Positions 20,427 to 29,443 of a stretch of DNA of 33,896 nucleotides are shown piece by piece (the first letter of the stretch is position 1; each line of letters starts with the position of its first letter). This DNA is from an uncultured Lysobacteraceae bacterium (lineage in GTDB: Bacteria > Pseudomonadota > Gammaproteobacteria > Xanthomonadales > Xanthomonadaceae), in NCBI GenBank assembly GCA_946480825.1, contig CAMLLG010000043.1:1-33896 (forward strand), given 5' to 3'. The notes under the pieces are model-generated. The model did no database searches. It was not told the DNA's origin and saw only the letters and a list, made by a program, of their open reading frames with translations. A program made the translations under genes and the position numbers.

Positions 20427-21431
20427 CTAGCCCAGCCGCACGAGGGTCCGGCCGATCGAACCGCCGGCCAGCATCCCCGCGAACACGCCCGGCAGTGCCT
20501 CCAGCCCGACCTCGCGGGTGCAGATCGTCTCGAGGTGCGCCGGCTTCCAGACCGTCGCCAGCCGCTTCCAGACTTCATCACGCAAATCGCGGGCGGTTCC
20601 GGCCGAGGCCACGCCCAGCAGCGACACGCCGCGGATGATGAACGGCATGACCGTGGTCGGCAGATCGGCGGTGGCGGCCAGACCGGCGCTGCCGACGTTG
20701 CCGTACGGCCGGGTCCGCGCCAGCAGGCTGGCGAGCATGGTCCCGCCGACGTTGTCGAGGCCGCCGCCGAAGCGCGCGGCTTCCAGTGGCTTGGCTTCGG
20801 CCAACACGTCGCGACCCAAAACCTGGGCCGCGCCGAGCGATTTGAGATAGTCCGCGTGTTCGGGCTTGCCGCTGATCGCGTGCACCTCGTAGCCGGCGCG
20901 GGTGTAGATGTCGACCGCCAGCGAACCCACGCCGCCGGTGGCGCCGGTCACTGCCAGCGGCCCCAGCGCCGGCGTCTGCCGGTTGTCCTCCATCCGCAGC
21001 AGGGCGAGCGCCGCTGTGAACCCGGCGGTGCCCAGAATCATGCTCTCGCGCAGGCTGAGGCCCGCCGGCAGCGGGATCGCCCATTTCGCTTCGATCCGCG
21101 CATATTCCGAATAACCGCCGTCGCGCGTTTCGCTCAGACCGCAGCCGGTGACCAGCACCGCGTCGCCTTCCCTGAATGCCGGGTCGGTCGAAGACACCAC
21201 ATGCCCGGCCACGTCGATGCCGCCGACCAGCGGGAAGAAACGCAGGATCTTGCCCTCGCCGGTGCCGGCGAGCGCGTCCTTGTAGTTCACCGACGAGTAC
21301 GCCGTCCTGATCACGATCTCGCCGGGCGCGAGATCGTCGATCGAGGTCTCTTCGATACCGCTGCGGTAGCCGGCGCTGTCGTTGCGGATGCGGAAGGCCT
21401 GGAAGGTGCTGGGGGCGGTCATGGGTGTCAT
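20427..21431 (-). CDS. acuI: Acrylyl-CoA reductase (NADPH), AcuI/YhdH family
   Basis: A medium-chain dehydrogenase/reductase that reduces acrylyl-CoA to propionyl-CoA with NADPH, in effect detoxifying a reactive acrylate thioester. The 334-residue protein has the family motifs SSVNYKD (46-52), PLVGGIDVAG (67-76), the nucleotide-binding GATGGVGS (163-170) and ISGKPEHADYLKSLGA, all as in E. coli YhdH (324 residues). No zinc-binding residues of alcohol dehydrogenases are seen, consistent with the zinc-free quinone-oxidoreductase group. Start is uncertain between codons at 21431 and 21422; neither has a clear ribosome site. It stands alone between the response regulator and a repeat cassette, so context does not reveal its substrate in this organism. 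Confidence 0.9.
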   Translation of the reverse strand: MTPMTAPSTFQAFRIRNDSAGYRSGIEETSIDDLAPGEIVIRTAYSSVNYKDALAGTGEGKILRFFPLVGGIDVAGHVVSSTDPAFREGDAVLVTGCGLSETRDGGYSEYARIEAKWAIPLPAGLSLRESMILGTAGFTAALALLRMEDNRQTPALGPLAVTGATGGVGSLAVDIYTRAGYEVHAISGKPEHADYLKSLGAAQVLGRDVLAEAKPLEAARFGGGLDNVGGTMLASLLARTRPYGNVGSAGLAATADLPTTVMPFIIRGVSLLGVASAGTARDLRDEVWKRLATVWKPAHLETICTREVGLEALPGVFAGMLAGGSIGRTLVRLG

Positions 21432-21515
21432 CTATCGAATCGGGAGGCGCCGCCATCATCGCATCGGTGGGCGTCGTATGCAGCAGATTCCAGACCACGC
21501 GCCAGAAGCACATCC

Positions 21516-21541
21516 CGTCATCCCGGCGAACGCCGGGATCC
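21516..21541 (+). repeat. REP unit, left flank of the GIY-YIG gene
   Basis: A 26-base unit whose core ATCCCGGCGAACGCCGGGAT is itself a hairpin. Its exact reverse complement occurs at 21867-21892. It lies six bases past the stop of the GIY-YIG gene. The unit matches the GTCATCCCGGCGAACGCCGG repeat I know to be common in xanthomonad and other proteobacterial genomes. Confidence 0.9.
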
Positions 21542-21547
21542 CGCTTT

Positions 21548-21835
21548 TCAGACGATCTCGCCATACAAGTCACGCCATTGCGGATTGCCTTTCTCGATCA
21601 GCTCGACCTTCCATGCGCGCTTCCATTCCTTGATCGCTTTTTCGCGCGCGATGGCCTCATGCATGGTTGCATGAAGCTCGTACCAGACCAAGTGATGCAC
21701 GCCATATTTCCGGGTGAAGCCCGCAACGAAATCGCTCTTGTGCTGCCAGACGCGCTTGATGAGATCGGAAGTGACGCCGGTATGGAGTGTGCCGCGATAC
21801 TGGCTCGATAGAAGATAGACGCAAGGCTCTCTCAT
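21548..21835 (-). CDS. Small GIY-YIG nuclease-family protein
   Basis: A 95-residue stand-alone GIY-YIG domain of the UvrC-N/YhbQ (UPF0213-like) type. It begins CVYLLSSQYRGTLHTGVTSD, then has the conserved arginine in IKRVWQHK (R28) and the likely metal-binding glutamate in AIAREKAIKEWKR (E65). The second signature is altered: the tyrosine of YIG is histidine (H18), a single-base change from TAT to CAT, so activity is uncertain. No biological role is established for these small proteins. The gene is bracketed by perfect inverted 26-base REP units, the left one immediately after the stop codon, which suggests the unit was gained as a cassette. No strong ribosome site precedes the ATG. Confidence 0.88.
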   Translation of the reverse strand: MREPCVYLLSSQYRGTLHTGVTSDLIKRVWQHKSDFVAGFTRKYGVHHLVWYELHATMHEAIAREKAIKEWKRAWKVELIEKGNPQWRDLYGEIV

Positions 21836-21866
21836 GCGCCGACTATGCCGAGTGGCTTCAGAAGCT

Positions 21867-21892
21867 GGATCCCGGCGTTCGCCGGGATGACG
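21867..21892 (-). repeat. REP unit, right flank of the GIY-YIG gene
   Basis: Exact inverted copy of the unit at 21516-21541, 31 bases upstream of the GIY-YIG start. Similarity continues a few bases inward on both sides (GGATCC[A/C]GCTT). The remaining stretch to 21999 holds a small GGATTT/AAATCC hairpin near 21920-21942 and nothing else recognisable. Confidence 0.9.
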
Positions 21893-21999
21893 CGTCGGGT
21901 TTTGTCGTAGCGGCAGGTCAGGATTTGCCCGGGCGGAAATCCGTCAGCGAGACATCATGGATGGTAGGTCGATAGAGGTTGATCACACGATCGAACCGC

Positions 22000-22593
22000 T
22001 TACCGCAGCTCCCGCCTGCGCTTCTCGTCCAGCCACTTGTCCGCCTGCGCCGGCGTGTAGCCGCGCATCCAGGCGAAGAGGGCGTCGATGTCTTCGCCGT
22101 GCCACAGGTCGTGGCGTTGTTCGCGGTGCAGGAAACGCTCCTCGACCATGCGGTCGATCATGCCGATCAGCGGGGCGTAGAAGCCGTCGACATCGAGGAA
22201 GGCACAGGGCTTCTGGCCGAGGCCGAGCTGGCGCCAGGTCAGCATCTCGAACATTTCGTCGAGCGTGCCGAAGCCGCCGGGCAGGGCGACGAAGGCGTCG
22301 GCGAGATCGAACATCCGCGCCTTGCGCTCGTGCATGTTCGCGACCACTTCCAGCCGGGTCACGCCCTTGTGCGCGACTTCCCACTGCACCAGCTGTTCGG
22401 GGATGACGCCGACGACTTCGCCGCCATGGTCGAGCACGGCGTCGGCGACGATCCCCATCAGCCCGACGTTGCCGCCGCCGTAGACCAGTTGCAGGCCTTC
22501 GGTCGCGATGCGCGCGCCGAGCGCGCGGGCGCGCTCGGCGTAGACGGGTTTGTTGCCGGCGTTGGAGCCGCAGTAGACGCAGATCGATTTCAT
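22000..22593 (-). CDS. LOG-family protein (nucleotide 5'-monophosphate phosphoribohydrolase type)
   Basis: A 197-residue Rossmann-like protein of the LOG (LONELY GUY) family. It shows the fold opening SICVYCGSNAG, the YGGGNVGLMG loop (38-47), the MHERK segment (87-91) bearing the catalytic arginine, and the signature PGGFGTLDE (105-113). Plant and some microbial LOGs release cytokinin bases from their ribotides; many bacterial members act as general nucleotide ribohydrolases (PpnN-like) and their true substrate here is unknown. It is the short type, without the extra domains of E. coli PpnN. The start overlaps the chaA stop (22590-22593), so it is translated by coupling and probably shares the antiporter's promoter. 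Confidence 0.9.
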   Translation of the reverse strand: MKSICVYCGSNAGNKPVYAERARALGARIATEGLQLVYGGGNVGLMGIVADAVLDHGGEVVGVIPEQLVQWEVAHKGVTRLEVVANMHERKARMFDLADAFVALPGGFGTLDEMFEMLTWRQLGLGQKPCAFLDVDGFYAPLIGMIDRMVEERFLHREQRHDLWHGEDIDALFAWMRGYTPAQADKWLDEKRRRELR

Positions 22594-23687
22594 GGGACGA
22601 AACTCAGGAACAGGTAGGCGGCCAGCAGCACCAAGTGGACCAGGCCGAGCTGGATGTTGGTGCGACCGGTGCGCAGCGAGATGGATGCGACGAACAGGGT
22701 CAGCGCGAGCAGCACCGTCGACTTGCTGTCCAGGCCAAGCATCAACGGCCAGCCCAGCACGAGCGCGACGACCGCCACCACCGGCACGGTCAGGCCCATG
22801 CTGGCGATGGCCGAGCCCACCGCGAGGTTGAGGCTGGTCTGCAGGCGGTTGTGCACGGCGGCGCGCAGGGCCGCCACGCCTTCGGGCAACAACACGATGG
22901 CGGCGATCAGGATGCCCACCGTCGCGGGCGGCGCCCCCGCCGCATCCAGCAGGGCTTCCATCGTCGGCGAGATCTTCTTCGCGCTGAGCACCACGGCGGC
23001 CAGCGCCAGCATCAGCATGCTCACGCTGGTGAAGGTCTCGGCGTTGGTCGGCGGATCGGCATGTTCGTGCGGGTCGTCCTCTCCATCCTCATCGTCGGGG
23101 AGGAAGTAATCGCGGTGACGCACGGTCTGTACGAAGGTGAAGCCGCCGAACAGCACCAGCGTGGCGAGTGCGACGAAGATCAATTGGTTGCTGCTGTAGC
23201 TGGGGCCTTCGGCGCTGGTCGAGTAGTTCGGCAGCACGAGGGTCAGCACCAGGATCGCGGTGAGCGTGGCCAAGCCCGCAGTCACGCCCTGCACGCGGAA
23301 ACCCTGCTCGAAATGCCGTCGCGCGCCGGCCATCAGGCTGATGCCGATGATGCCGTTGAGGATGAGCATCACTGCGGCGAACACGGTGTCGCGGGCGAGG
23401 GCGGCGGTCGATTCGCCGCCGGACAGCATCATCGACACGATCAGCGCCACCTCGATGACGGTCACTGCCATCGCCAGCACGAGCGTGCCGAAGGGTTCGC
23501 CCACGCGATGCGCGATCACTTCGGCGTGATGGACCGCGGCGATGACGCTGCCCACCAGGCCGAGCGACAGCAGTGCGACCAGTCCCGGCATGCCGGGCGC
23601 GATCAGGGCCAGCGCGAGGATGGCTGCGCCGCCGGCCGGAAGCGCCAAGGTCCACGCCGGGTTGTGGCGGATCGCGTGCCCGCTCAT
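22590..23687 (-). CDS. chaA: ChaA-type calcium (sodium/potassium):proton antiporter
   Basis: An inner-membrane cation/H+ exchanger of 365 residues (E. coli ChaA 366) with about 11 hydrophobic segments. The two alpha repeats of the Ca2+/cation antiporter superfamily are clear: HHAEVIAHRVGEPFGTLVLA (53-72) with E64 and then VTVIEV with E79, and LLPEGVAALRAAVHNRLQTS (266-285) with E269. Between the halves lies an acidic cytoplasmic loop (198-211, DDEDGEDDPHEHAD), as in ChaA. The C-terminal SISLRTGRTNIQLG also matches ChaA. The ATG follows a GGGAGG ribosome site. ChaA proteins help with calcium, sodium or potassium tolerance at alkaline pH; the ion used here cannot be read from sequence. The LOG gene is coupled to it downstream. 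Confidence 0.93.
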   Translation of the reverse strand: MSGHAIRHNPAWTLALPAGGAAILALALIAPGMPGLVALLSLGLVGSVIAAVHHAEVIAHRVGEPFGTLVLAMAVTVIEVALIVSMMLSGGESTAALARDTVFAAVMLILNGIIGISLMAGARRHFEQGFRVQGVTAGLATLTAILVLTLVLPNYSTSAEGPSYSSNQLIFVALATLVLFGGFTFVQTVRHRDYFLPDDEDGEDDPHEHADPPTNAETFTSVSMLMLALAAVVLSAKKISPTMEALLDAAGAPPATVGILIAAIVLLPEGVAALRAAVHNRLQTSLNLAVGSAIASMGLTVPVVAVVALVLGWPLMLGLDSKSTVLLALTLFVASISLRTGRTNIQLGLVHLVLLAAYLFLSFVP

Positions 23688-23765
23688 GCGCGCCTCCCGT
23701 GAGCGAACGTACGGTGGCGCGAGACCCCGGAAGCGATGCAGAGCAGGCGATCCGGGGGCACTCGA

Positions 23766-25208
23766 TCAGTTCGGCTTGTGGATGGCACGCTTGTGCACCG
23801 CCATCGCCGCGTCGTGCACCGCTTCCGAGAGACTCGGATGCGCGTGGCAGATGCGGGCGAGGTCGTCGGCGGAACCGCTGAACTCCATGGTCAGCACGCC
23901 TTCGTGCACCAGTTCGGACACATTGGCGCCGACCAGATGCATGCCCAGCACGCGATCGGTTTCGGCGTGCGCCAGCACCTTCACGAAGCCCGCCGGTTCG
24001 GCCATCGCCACCGCGCGCGCGACCGCGGCGAACGGGAAGCTGCCGGCCTTGTACGGAATGCCTTCGGCCTTCAGCTGTTCTTCGGTCTTGCCGACCCAGG
24101 CGATTTCCGGCTCGGTATAGATCACCCACGGAATCGTGTCGAGATTGACGTGACCCGGCAGGCCGGCGATGAGTTCGGCCACCGCGATGCCTTCCTCGAA
24201 ACCCTTGTGCGCCAGCATCGGGCCGCGCACGCAGTCGCCGACCGCCCAGACGCCGTCCACGCCGGTGTGGCAGTGTTCGTCGACCACGATGCGGCCGCGT
24301 TCGTCGAGCTGCACGCCGGTGCCGTCGGCCAGCAGGCCCTTGCTCGCGGCCTTGCGGCCCACCGCGACCAGCAGTTTGTCGAACACGACGTTCTGCTCGC
24401 CCGCGGCGTCGGTGTAGGTGACGTGGACTTCGGTCGTCTCGCCCTTCTTCCTGACCTCGGCCTTCGAGACCTTGGCGCCGAGCTTGATGTCGAGGCCCTG
24501 TTTCTTGAATTCGCGCGCCGCGATCTTCGCGGCTTCGCCGTCGGCGGCGGCGAGGAAATCCGGCATCGCTTCGAGCACCGTGACCTGCGCGCCGAGACGG
24601 TTCCACACGCTGCCGAGTTCCAGGCCGATCACGCCGGCGCCGATCACGCCGAAACGCTTCGGCACCTCGGTGAAGTCGAGCGCGCCGACGTTGTCGACGA
24701 TCGCGTCGCCGTCGAACTTGGCGAACGGCAGTTCGATCGAATCCGAACCGGCCGCCAGGATCACGTTCGGCGCCTTCAGCTCGACTTCGCTGCCGTCGTG
24801 CTGCTTCACTTTGACGACGTTGCCGGCGTGCAGGGTGCCGAAACCGTGGAAGGCCGCGATCTTGTTGGCCTTGAACAGTTGGGCGATGCCGCCGGTGAAC
24901 TGCTTCACGATCTTGTCCTTGCGGCCGACCATCGCCGCGACGTCGATCTTCGCGTCCTTGAAGCTGATGCCGTGGTCGCCGAAGAGGTGGCCCATGTTCC
25001 AGAACTGGCGCGACGAGTCGAGCAGCGCCTTCGACGGCACGCAGCCGACGCGCAGGCAGGTGCCGCCCAGCGCGGGCTTGCCGTCCTTGCCGAGCGCGGC
25101 GTCGATGCACGCGACCTTCATGCCCAACTGTGCGGCGCGGATCGCGGCGTGGTAGCCCGCCGGGCCGGCGCCGATGACGATGACGTCGAAAGTCTGTTGT
25201 TCGCTCAT
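23766..25208 (-). CDS. lpd: Dihydrolipoyl dehydrogenase (E3 of 2-oxoglutarate dehydrogenase)
   Basis: The flavoprotein that reoxidises dihydrolipoamide on SucB and passes electrons to NAD+. The 480-residue protein has the FAD-binding VIVIGAGPAGYHAAIRAAQLG at 9-29, the redox-active pair in GGTCLRVGCVPSK (C51 and C56), an NAD-binding segment GVIGAGVIGLELGSVW, a second FAD motif GVWAVGDCVRGPML, and the C-terminal catalytic His-Glu pair in HAHPSLSEAV. No lipoyl domain is fused to the N-terminus, unlike the E3 of some pyruvate dehydrogenase operons. The start at 25208 is chosen by family alignment; the frame runs on into repeat DNA upstream. Third gene of sucA-sucB-lpd, set apart from sucB by a paired REP element that may lower or stabilise its transcript. 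Confidence 0.96.
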   Translation of the reverse strand: MSEQQTFDVIVIGAGPAGYHAAIRAAQLGMKVACIDAALGKDGKPALGGTCLRVGCVPSKALLDSSRQFWNMGHLFGDHGISFKDAKIDVAAMVGRKDKIVKQFTGGIAQLFKANKIAAFHGFGTLHAGNVVKVKQHDGSEVELKAPNVILAAGSDSIELPFAKFDGDAIVDNVGALDFTEVPKRFGVIGAGVIGLELGSVWNRLGAQVTVLEAMPDFLAAADGEAAKIAAREFKKQGLDIKLGAKVSKAEVRKKGETTEVHVTYTDAAGEQNVVFDKLLVAVGRKAASKGLLADGTGVQLDERGRIVVDEHCHTGVDGVWAVGDCVRGPMLAHKGFEEGIAVAELIAGLPGHVNLDTIPWVIYTEPEIAWVGKTEEQLKAEGIPYKAGSFPFAAVARAVAMAEPAGFVKVLAHAETDRVLGMHLVGANVSELVHEGVLTMEFSGSADDLARICHAHPSLSEAVHDAAMAVHKRAIHKPN

Positions 25209-25233
25209 CTTTACTTCCCGTAAGTGGCTGTCT

Positions 25234-25321
25234 CCTTCCCCCGCCTGCGGGGGAAGGTCGGGATGGGGGCTGCCGTTGCCGGATTCCCCCACCCTAGCCC
25301 TCCCCCGCAGGCGGGGGAGGG
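25234..25321. repeat. Paired inverted REP element (BIME-like) between sucB and lpd
   Basis: Two copies of a unit of about 36 bases face each other. Each has an 11-bp perfect hairpin: CCTTCCCCCGC (25234-25244) with GCGGGGGAAGG (25247-25257), and CCCTCCCCCGC (25298-25308) with GCGGGGGAGGG (25311-25321). The inner flanks GGTCGGGATGGGGG and CCCCCACCCTAGCC are also near-complements. Such units are common intergenic repeats in this family. The element fills most of the 124-base gap inside an operon. Confidence 0.85.
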
Positions 25322-25332
25322 GATGAGTGAGG

Positions 25333-26550
25333 TCACATGCCCAGCAGCATGCGGTGCGGGTTTTCCAGCTGGTTCTTGATGTCGACCAGGAACAGCACCG
25401 CGTCCTTGCCGTCGATGATGCGGTGGTCGTAGCTGAGCGCGATGTACATCATCGGCGCGATCACGACCTGGCCGTTCTCGGCGATCGGGCGCTCCTTGAT
25501 GGCGTGCATGCCCAGGATGGCCGACTGCGGCGGGTTGACGATCGGCGTGGACATCAGCGAGCCGAAGGTGCCGCCGTTGGTGATGGTGAAGGTGCCGCCC
25601 TGCAGGTCTTCCAGCTTCAGGCCGCCTTCGCGCGCCGCCTTGGCGTAGCCGGCGATGGCGCCTTCGATGTCGGCGAAGCCCATGCGCTCGACGTTGCGCA
25701 GCACCGGGGTGACGAGGCCCTTGTCGGTGGCGACCGCGATACTGATGTCGGCGTAGCCGTGGTAGATCACGTCGTTGCCGTCGACCGAGGCGTTGACGAT
25801 CGGGTGGCGCTGCAGCGCGTTCGCGGCGGCCTTGGCGAAGAAGCTCATGAAGCCGAGTTTGATGCCGTTGGCCTTCTCGAACTGTTCGCCCAGCTCCTTG
25901 CGCATCTGCATGACCTTGGCGAGGTTCACCTCGTTGAACGAGGTCAGCATCGCGATCGAATTCTTCGACTGCATCAGGCGTTCGGCGATGCGGGTGCGCA
26001 TGCGGGTCATCGGCACGCGCTCTTCGGGGCGCGCGCCGCCGCCGACGCCGGCGGTCTTGCCGCTGGCGTAGTTGACGATGTCTTCCTTGGTGACCGCGCC
26101 GCGGCGTCCGGTGCCGGCGACCTCGGCGGGATTCACGCCGCTGGTGGCGGCGGCGAAGCGCGCGCCCGGGGGCAGTCCGGTGTCGGCGGTGGCCGGGGCC
26201 GGCGTGGTGCTGGCGGGCGCGGCGGCCGCGGCCTTCGCGGCTTCGGCCTTCGGCTGGACTTCCTGCGCGCCCGCGGCCGGTGCCGGCGTCGGGGCGGCAG
26301 CCGCCGCGACCGCGCCTTCCTCGATCACCGCGATGACCTGCTGGCTGTTCACGGTCGCGCCTTCGGCGAACTTCAGTTCCTTGATCACGCCGTCCACGGT
26401 CGAGGGCACTTCCAGCACGACCTTGTCGGTCTCCAGGTCGACGATGTTCTCGTCGCGCCTGACCGTGTCGCCGGCTTTCTTGTGCCAGGTGGCGATGACG
26501 GCATCGGAGACGGACTCGGGAAGAACGGGAACCTTGATTTCGGTGGCCAT
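25333..26550 (-). CDS. sucB: Dihydrolipoyllysine-residue succinyltransferase (E2, SucB)
   Basis: Core of the 2-oxoglutarate dehydrogenase complex; it transfers the succinyl group to CoA. The 405 residues (E. coli 405) show one lipoyl domain with the modified lysine in [11 protein letters not shown] (K43), an Ala/Pro-rich flexible linker at about 80-125, a peripheral-subunit-binding domain at about 125-162 ([19 protein letters not shown]), and the catalytic acyltransferase domain from about 175, ending with the active-site motif [13 protein letters not shown] (H376, D380). A single lipoyl domain and the [17 protein letters not shown] segment point to SucB rather than AceF. AGGACG precedes the ATG. 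It lies 64 bases after sucA and upstream of lpd on the same strand. Confidence 0.97.
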   Translation of the reverse strand: MATEIKVPVLPESVSDAVIATWHKKAGDTVRRDENIVDLETDKVVLEVPSTVDGVIKELKFAEGATVNSQQVIAVIEEGAVAAAAAPTPAPAAGAQEVQPKAEAAKAAAAAPASTTPAPATADTGLPPGARFAAATSGVNPAEVAGTGRRGAVTKEDIVNYASGKTAGVGGGARPEERVPMTRMRTRIAERLMQSKNSIAMLTSFNEVNLAKVMQMRKELGEQFEKANGIKLGFMSFFAKAAANALQRHPIVNASVDGNDVIYHGYADISIAVATDKGLVTPVLRNVERMGFADIEGAIAGYAKAAREGGLKLEDLQGGTFTITNGGTFGSLMSTPIVNPPQSAILGMHAIKERPIAENGQVVIAPMMYIALSYDHRIIDGKDAVLFLVDIKNQLENPHRMLLGM

Positions 26551-26581
26551 GGGCGGCGTCCTGACAGCGGTATTGAGTGGT

Positions 26582-26603
26582 CGCCTGCGCCGGGGCGCAG
26601 GCG
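26582..26603 (-). other. Hairpin between sucA and sucB
   Basis: CGCCTGCGCC (26582-26591) and GGCGCAGGCG (26594-26603) make a perfect 10-bp stem with a two-base nominal loop inside the 64-base gap. No T tract follows on the coding strand, so it more likely affects mRNA stability than ends transcription. Confidence 0.5.
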
Positions 26604-26614
26604 GGAAACGGGGA

Positions 26615-29443
26615 TCACTCCGCGGCGTGTTCGCCGTTGAGCGGATTGACCAGCGCGTCGGCGATCAGTTTCAGCTGCTCTTCGACGTGATCGTTGAAAT
26701 GACCGGCGGCGGGCGAGGGCGAACGGCTGCGGCCCGCGTAGTGCAACGTCTGCTTGTCCTGCAGGCAGAAGCGCAGATGATGCTGGATCTGATACCACGC
26801 GCCCTGGTTCTGCGGTTCTTCCTGACACCAGACGACCTGGGTGGCCTTCGGATAGCGCTTCAGTTCCGCGATCAGCTGCGCGCGCGGGAACGGATACAGC
26901 TGCTCGACGCGGATCAGCGCCACGTCCTTCTGCTCTCGCTTCTGCGCATCTTCGAGCAGGTCGTAGTACACCTTGCCGCCGCAGACGACGACGCGCTTGA
27001 CCGATTTGGGGTCGGCGCCGGCATCCGGGATGAGATGCTGGAACTCGCCGTTCGCCAGTTCGTCGAGCGTGGACACCGCGAGTTTGTGGCGCAGCAGCGA
27101 CTTCGGGGTCATCACCACCAGCGGCTTGCGCGTCTTCATGCGCATCTGCCGGCGGATCATGTGGAAGGCCTGCGCCGGCGTGGTCGGGGTGCAGACGATC
27201 ATGTTCTCCAGCGCGCACAGCTGCAGGAAGCGCTCCAGGCGCGCCGAACTGTGCTCGGGGCCCTGGCCTTCATAGCCGTGCGGCAGGAACAGGGCGAGGC
27301 CGCAGAGTCGGCCCCACTTGGCTTCGCCCGACGAGAGGAACTGATCGATCACGACCTGCGCGCCGTTGGCGAAATCGCCGAACTGCGCTTCCCACACATC
27401 GAGGGTCATCGGATCGGCGGTGGAATAGCCGTATTCGAACGCCATCACCGCTTCTTCGCTGAGCAGCGAGTCGATGATCGTGGCGTCTTCCGGATTCTTC
27501 ACCAACTGCCGCAGCGGCATATGGTCCACGTCGGTCTTCTGGTCGTGGAGGATCGCGTGGCGATGGAAGAACGTGCCGCGGCCGCAGTCCTGGCCGACCA
27601 GACGCAGGCGATAGCCGTCGTCGAGCAGCGTGGCGTAGGCGAGGTTCTCGGCGAAGCCCCAGTCGCCCGCGAGTTCGCCCGCCGACATCCTTCGGCGGTC
27701 CTCGTAGATCTTGGCGACGCGCGGATGCAGGGTGGCGTCGTCGGGCAGGGTATTGATCAGCGTCGCCAACTCGTCCAGACGCTTGCGCGGGACTTTCGTG
27801 TCGACGCCGTCGCCGAGCTTCGCGGCGAGCAGCGGGCGCCAGTCGACCGCGTAGGCGTCGGGATTCGCCGGCGCCAGTTCGGTGGTGACGATGCCGTCGT
27901 CGAGTTTCTGGCGGTAGCCGTCGACCAGCGCCTGCGCCTCTTCGGCCTTGAGCGTGCCCTTCGCGGCCAGACGCTCCGCGTACAGTTCGCGGGTGGTCTT
28001 GCGCTTGCGGATGGTCTGGTACATCAGCGGCTGGGTCGCCGCCGGTTCGTCGGCTTCGTTGTGGCCGTGGCGGCGGTAGCAGACGAGATCGATGACGACG
28101 TCCTTGCCGAACTGCTGGCGGAAATCGAAGGCGAGTTCGGCGCAGAACGCCACCGCTTCGGGGTCGTCGCCGTTCACGTGCAGCACCGGCGCGCCGACCA
28201 TCTTCGCGACGTCGGTGCAGTACAGCGTGGAGCGCGCGTCCTGGCGTTCGCTGGTGGTGAAGCCGACCTGGTTGTTGATGACGATGTGGATCGTGCCGCC
28301 GACCGCGAACCCGCGGGCCTGCGACATCTGCAGCAGTTCCATCACCACGCCCTGGCCGGCGAAGGCGGCGTCGCCGTGCATCAGGATCGGCACCACCTGA
28401 CGGCGGGCCTTGTCGCCCCGGCGATGCTGGCGCGAACGCACGCTGCCGGCGACCACCGGATCGACGATTTCCAGATGCGAGGGGTTGAAGGCGAGGGCGA
28501 GATGCACCGGGCCGCCGGGCGTCTGCACGTCGGCGCTGAAGCCCATGTGGTACTTCACGTCGCCGGCATGGGCGCGGTCGTCGTGCTCGAACTTGCCTTC
28601 GAACTCGTCGAACAGCTTGCGCGGCGGCTTGCCGAGCGTATTGACCAGGACGTTGAGGCGGCCGCGGTGGGCCATGCCCAGCACCACGTCCTTCACGCCA
28701 TCGCTGCCGGCGCGACGGATCATCACGTCGAGCATCGGGATCAGCGCGTCGCCGCCCTCCAGCGAGAAGCGCTTCTGGCCGACGTATTTGGTGTGCAGGT
28801 AGCGCTCGAGGCCTTCGGCGGCGGTCAGGCGTTCGAGGATGCGGCGCTTGTCTTCGTCGCTGCGGCGGAAATCACCGCCGGCGGCTTCCAGTCGCTCATA
28901 CATCCAGCGGCGCTGGTCGGCGTCGGTGATGTGCATGAACTCGGCGCCGATGCTGCCGGTGTAGGTGGCCTTGAGCAGCGCGAGCAGGTCGCGCAGTTTC
29001 ATCCGCGGCTGGCCGGCGACGCCGCCGGTGCTGAATTCGTCGCCGAGGTCGGCGTCGCCCAGACGATGGAAGTCGAGGCCCAGATCGGGCGCACCGGGCT
29101 TTTCCATCATGCCCAGCGGGTCGAGATCGGCGCCGAGGTGGCCGCGCGAGCGATAGGCGGTGATCAGGCGGCCGATGGAGCGTTCGCGCTCATCGCCCGG
29201 GCCTGCGCTGCCGGCGACGACCACGCCGCGCGCAGCCTGGCGGCCGGCTTCGGCGATCGCTTCGATGACCGCCGAATGCGGCACATCCTGCGCGTCGCGG
29301 CCCTTGATGCCGTCGAAATAGGCCTTCCATTTCGGGCCGACGCTGTCGGGGGAGACGAGGTACTGCTCGTAGAGGTCCTCGATGTAGGCGGCATTGGCGC
29401 CGAGCTGGGAGGACTGCGCGAACTGCTTCAGGAGACTGTCCAC
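26615..29443 (-). CDS. sucA: 2-oxoglutarate dehydrogenase E1 component
   Basis: The thiamine-diphosphate-dependent E1 enzyme that decarboxylates 2-oxoglutarate in the TCA cycle. I start it at GTG 29443, which gives the usual N-terminus (V/M)[14 protein letters not shown] and 942 residues (E. coli 933); no in-frame ATG lies between there and 29581. The short N-terminal E2-binding motif ([18 protein letters not shown]) is present. Active-site motifs are [15 protein letters not shown] near 255-268, the cofactor-binding [13 protein letters not shown] near 355-367, and [10 protein letters not shown] near 386-395; the C-terminal half carries [11 protein letters not shown], typical of SucA. No clear ribosome site precedes the GTG. 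First gene of the sucA-sucB-lpd operon; the pyruvate E1 (AceE) is excluded by length and motifs. Confidence 0.96.
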   Translation of the reverse strand: MDSLLKQFAQSSQLGANAAYIEDLYEQYLVSPDSVGPKWKAYFDGIKGRDAQDVPHSAVIEAIAEAGRQAARGVVVAGSAGPGDERERSIGRLITAYRSRGHLGADLDPLGMMEKPGAPDLGLDFHRLGDADLGDEFSTGGVAGQPRMKLRDLLALLKATYTGSIGAEFMHITDADQRRWMYERLEAAGGDFRRSDEDKRRILERLTAAEGLERYLHTKYVGQKRFSLEGGDALIPMLDVMIRRAGSDGVKDVVLGMAHRGRLNVLVNTLGKPPRKLFDEFEGKFEHDDRAHAGDVKYHMGFSADVQTPGGPVHLALAFNPSHLEIVDPVVAGSVRSRQHRRGDKARRQVVPILMHGDAAFAGQGVVMELLQMSQARGFAVGGTIHIVINNQVGFTTSERQDARSTLYCTDVAKMVGAPVLHVNGDDPEAVAFCAELAFDFRQQFGKDVVIDLVCYRRHGHNEADEPAATQPLMYQTIRKRKTTRELYAERLAAKGTLKAEEAQALVDGYRQKLDDGIVTTELAPANPDAYAVDWRPLLAAKLGDGVDTKVPRKRLDELATLINTLPDDATLHPRVAKIYEDRRRMSAGELAGDWGFAENLAYATLLDDGYRLRLVGQDCGRGTFFHRHAILHDQKTDVDHMPLRQLVKNPEDATIIDSLLSEEAVMAFEYGYSTADPMTLDVWEAQFGDFANGAQVVIDQFLSSGEAKWGRLCGLALFLPHGYEGQGPEHSSARLERFLQLCALENMIVCTPTTPAQAFHMIRRQMRMKTRKPLVVMTPKSLLRHKLAVSTLDELANGEFQHLIPDAGADPKSVKRVVVCGGKVYYDLLEDAQKREQKDVALIRVEQLYPFPRAQLIAELKRYPKATQVVWCQEEPQNQGAWYQIQHHLRFCLQDKQTLHYAGRSRSPSPAAGHFNDHVEEQLKLIADALVNPLNGEHAAE

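Noticed and set aside
21516..21892. CRISPR array or insertion sequence around the GIY-YIG gene
   Set aside because: Only two inverted copies exist, with no regular spacers and no transposase; the REP explanation fits better.
25209..25292. Longer N-terminus for Lpd
   Set aside because: The extra 28 residues are translated from the REP element and are absent from the family; the ATG at 25208 fits known E3 proteins.
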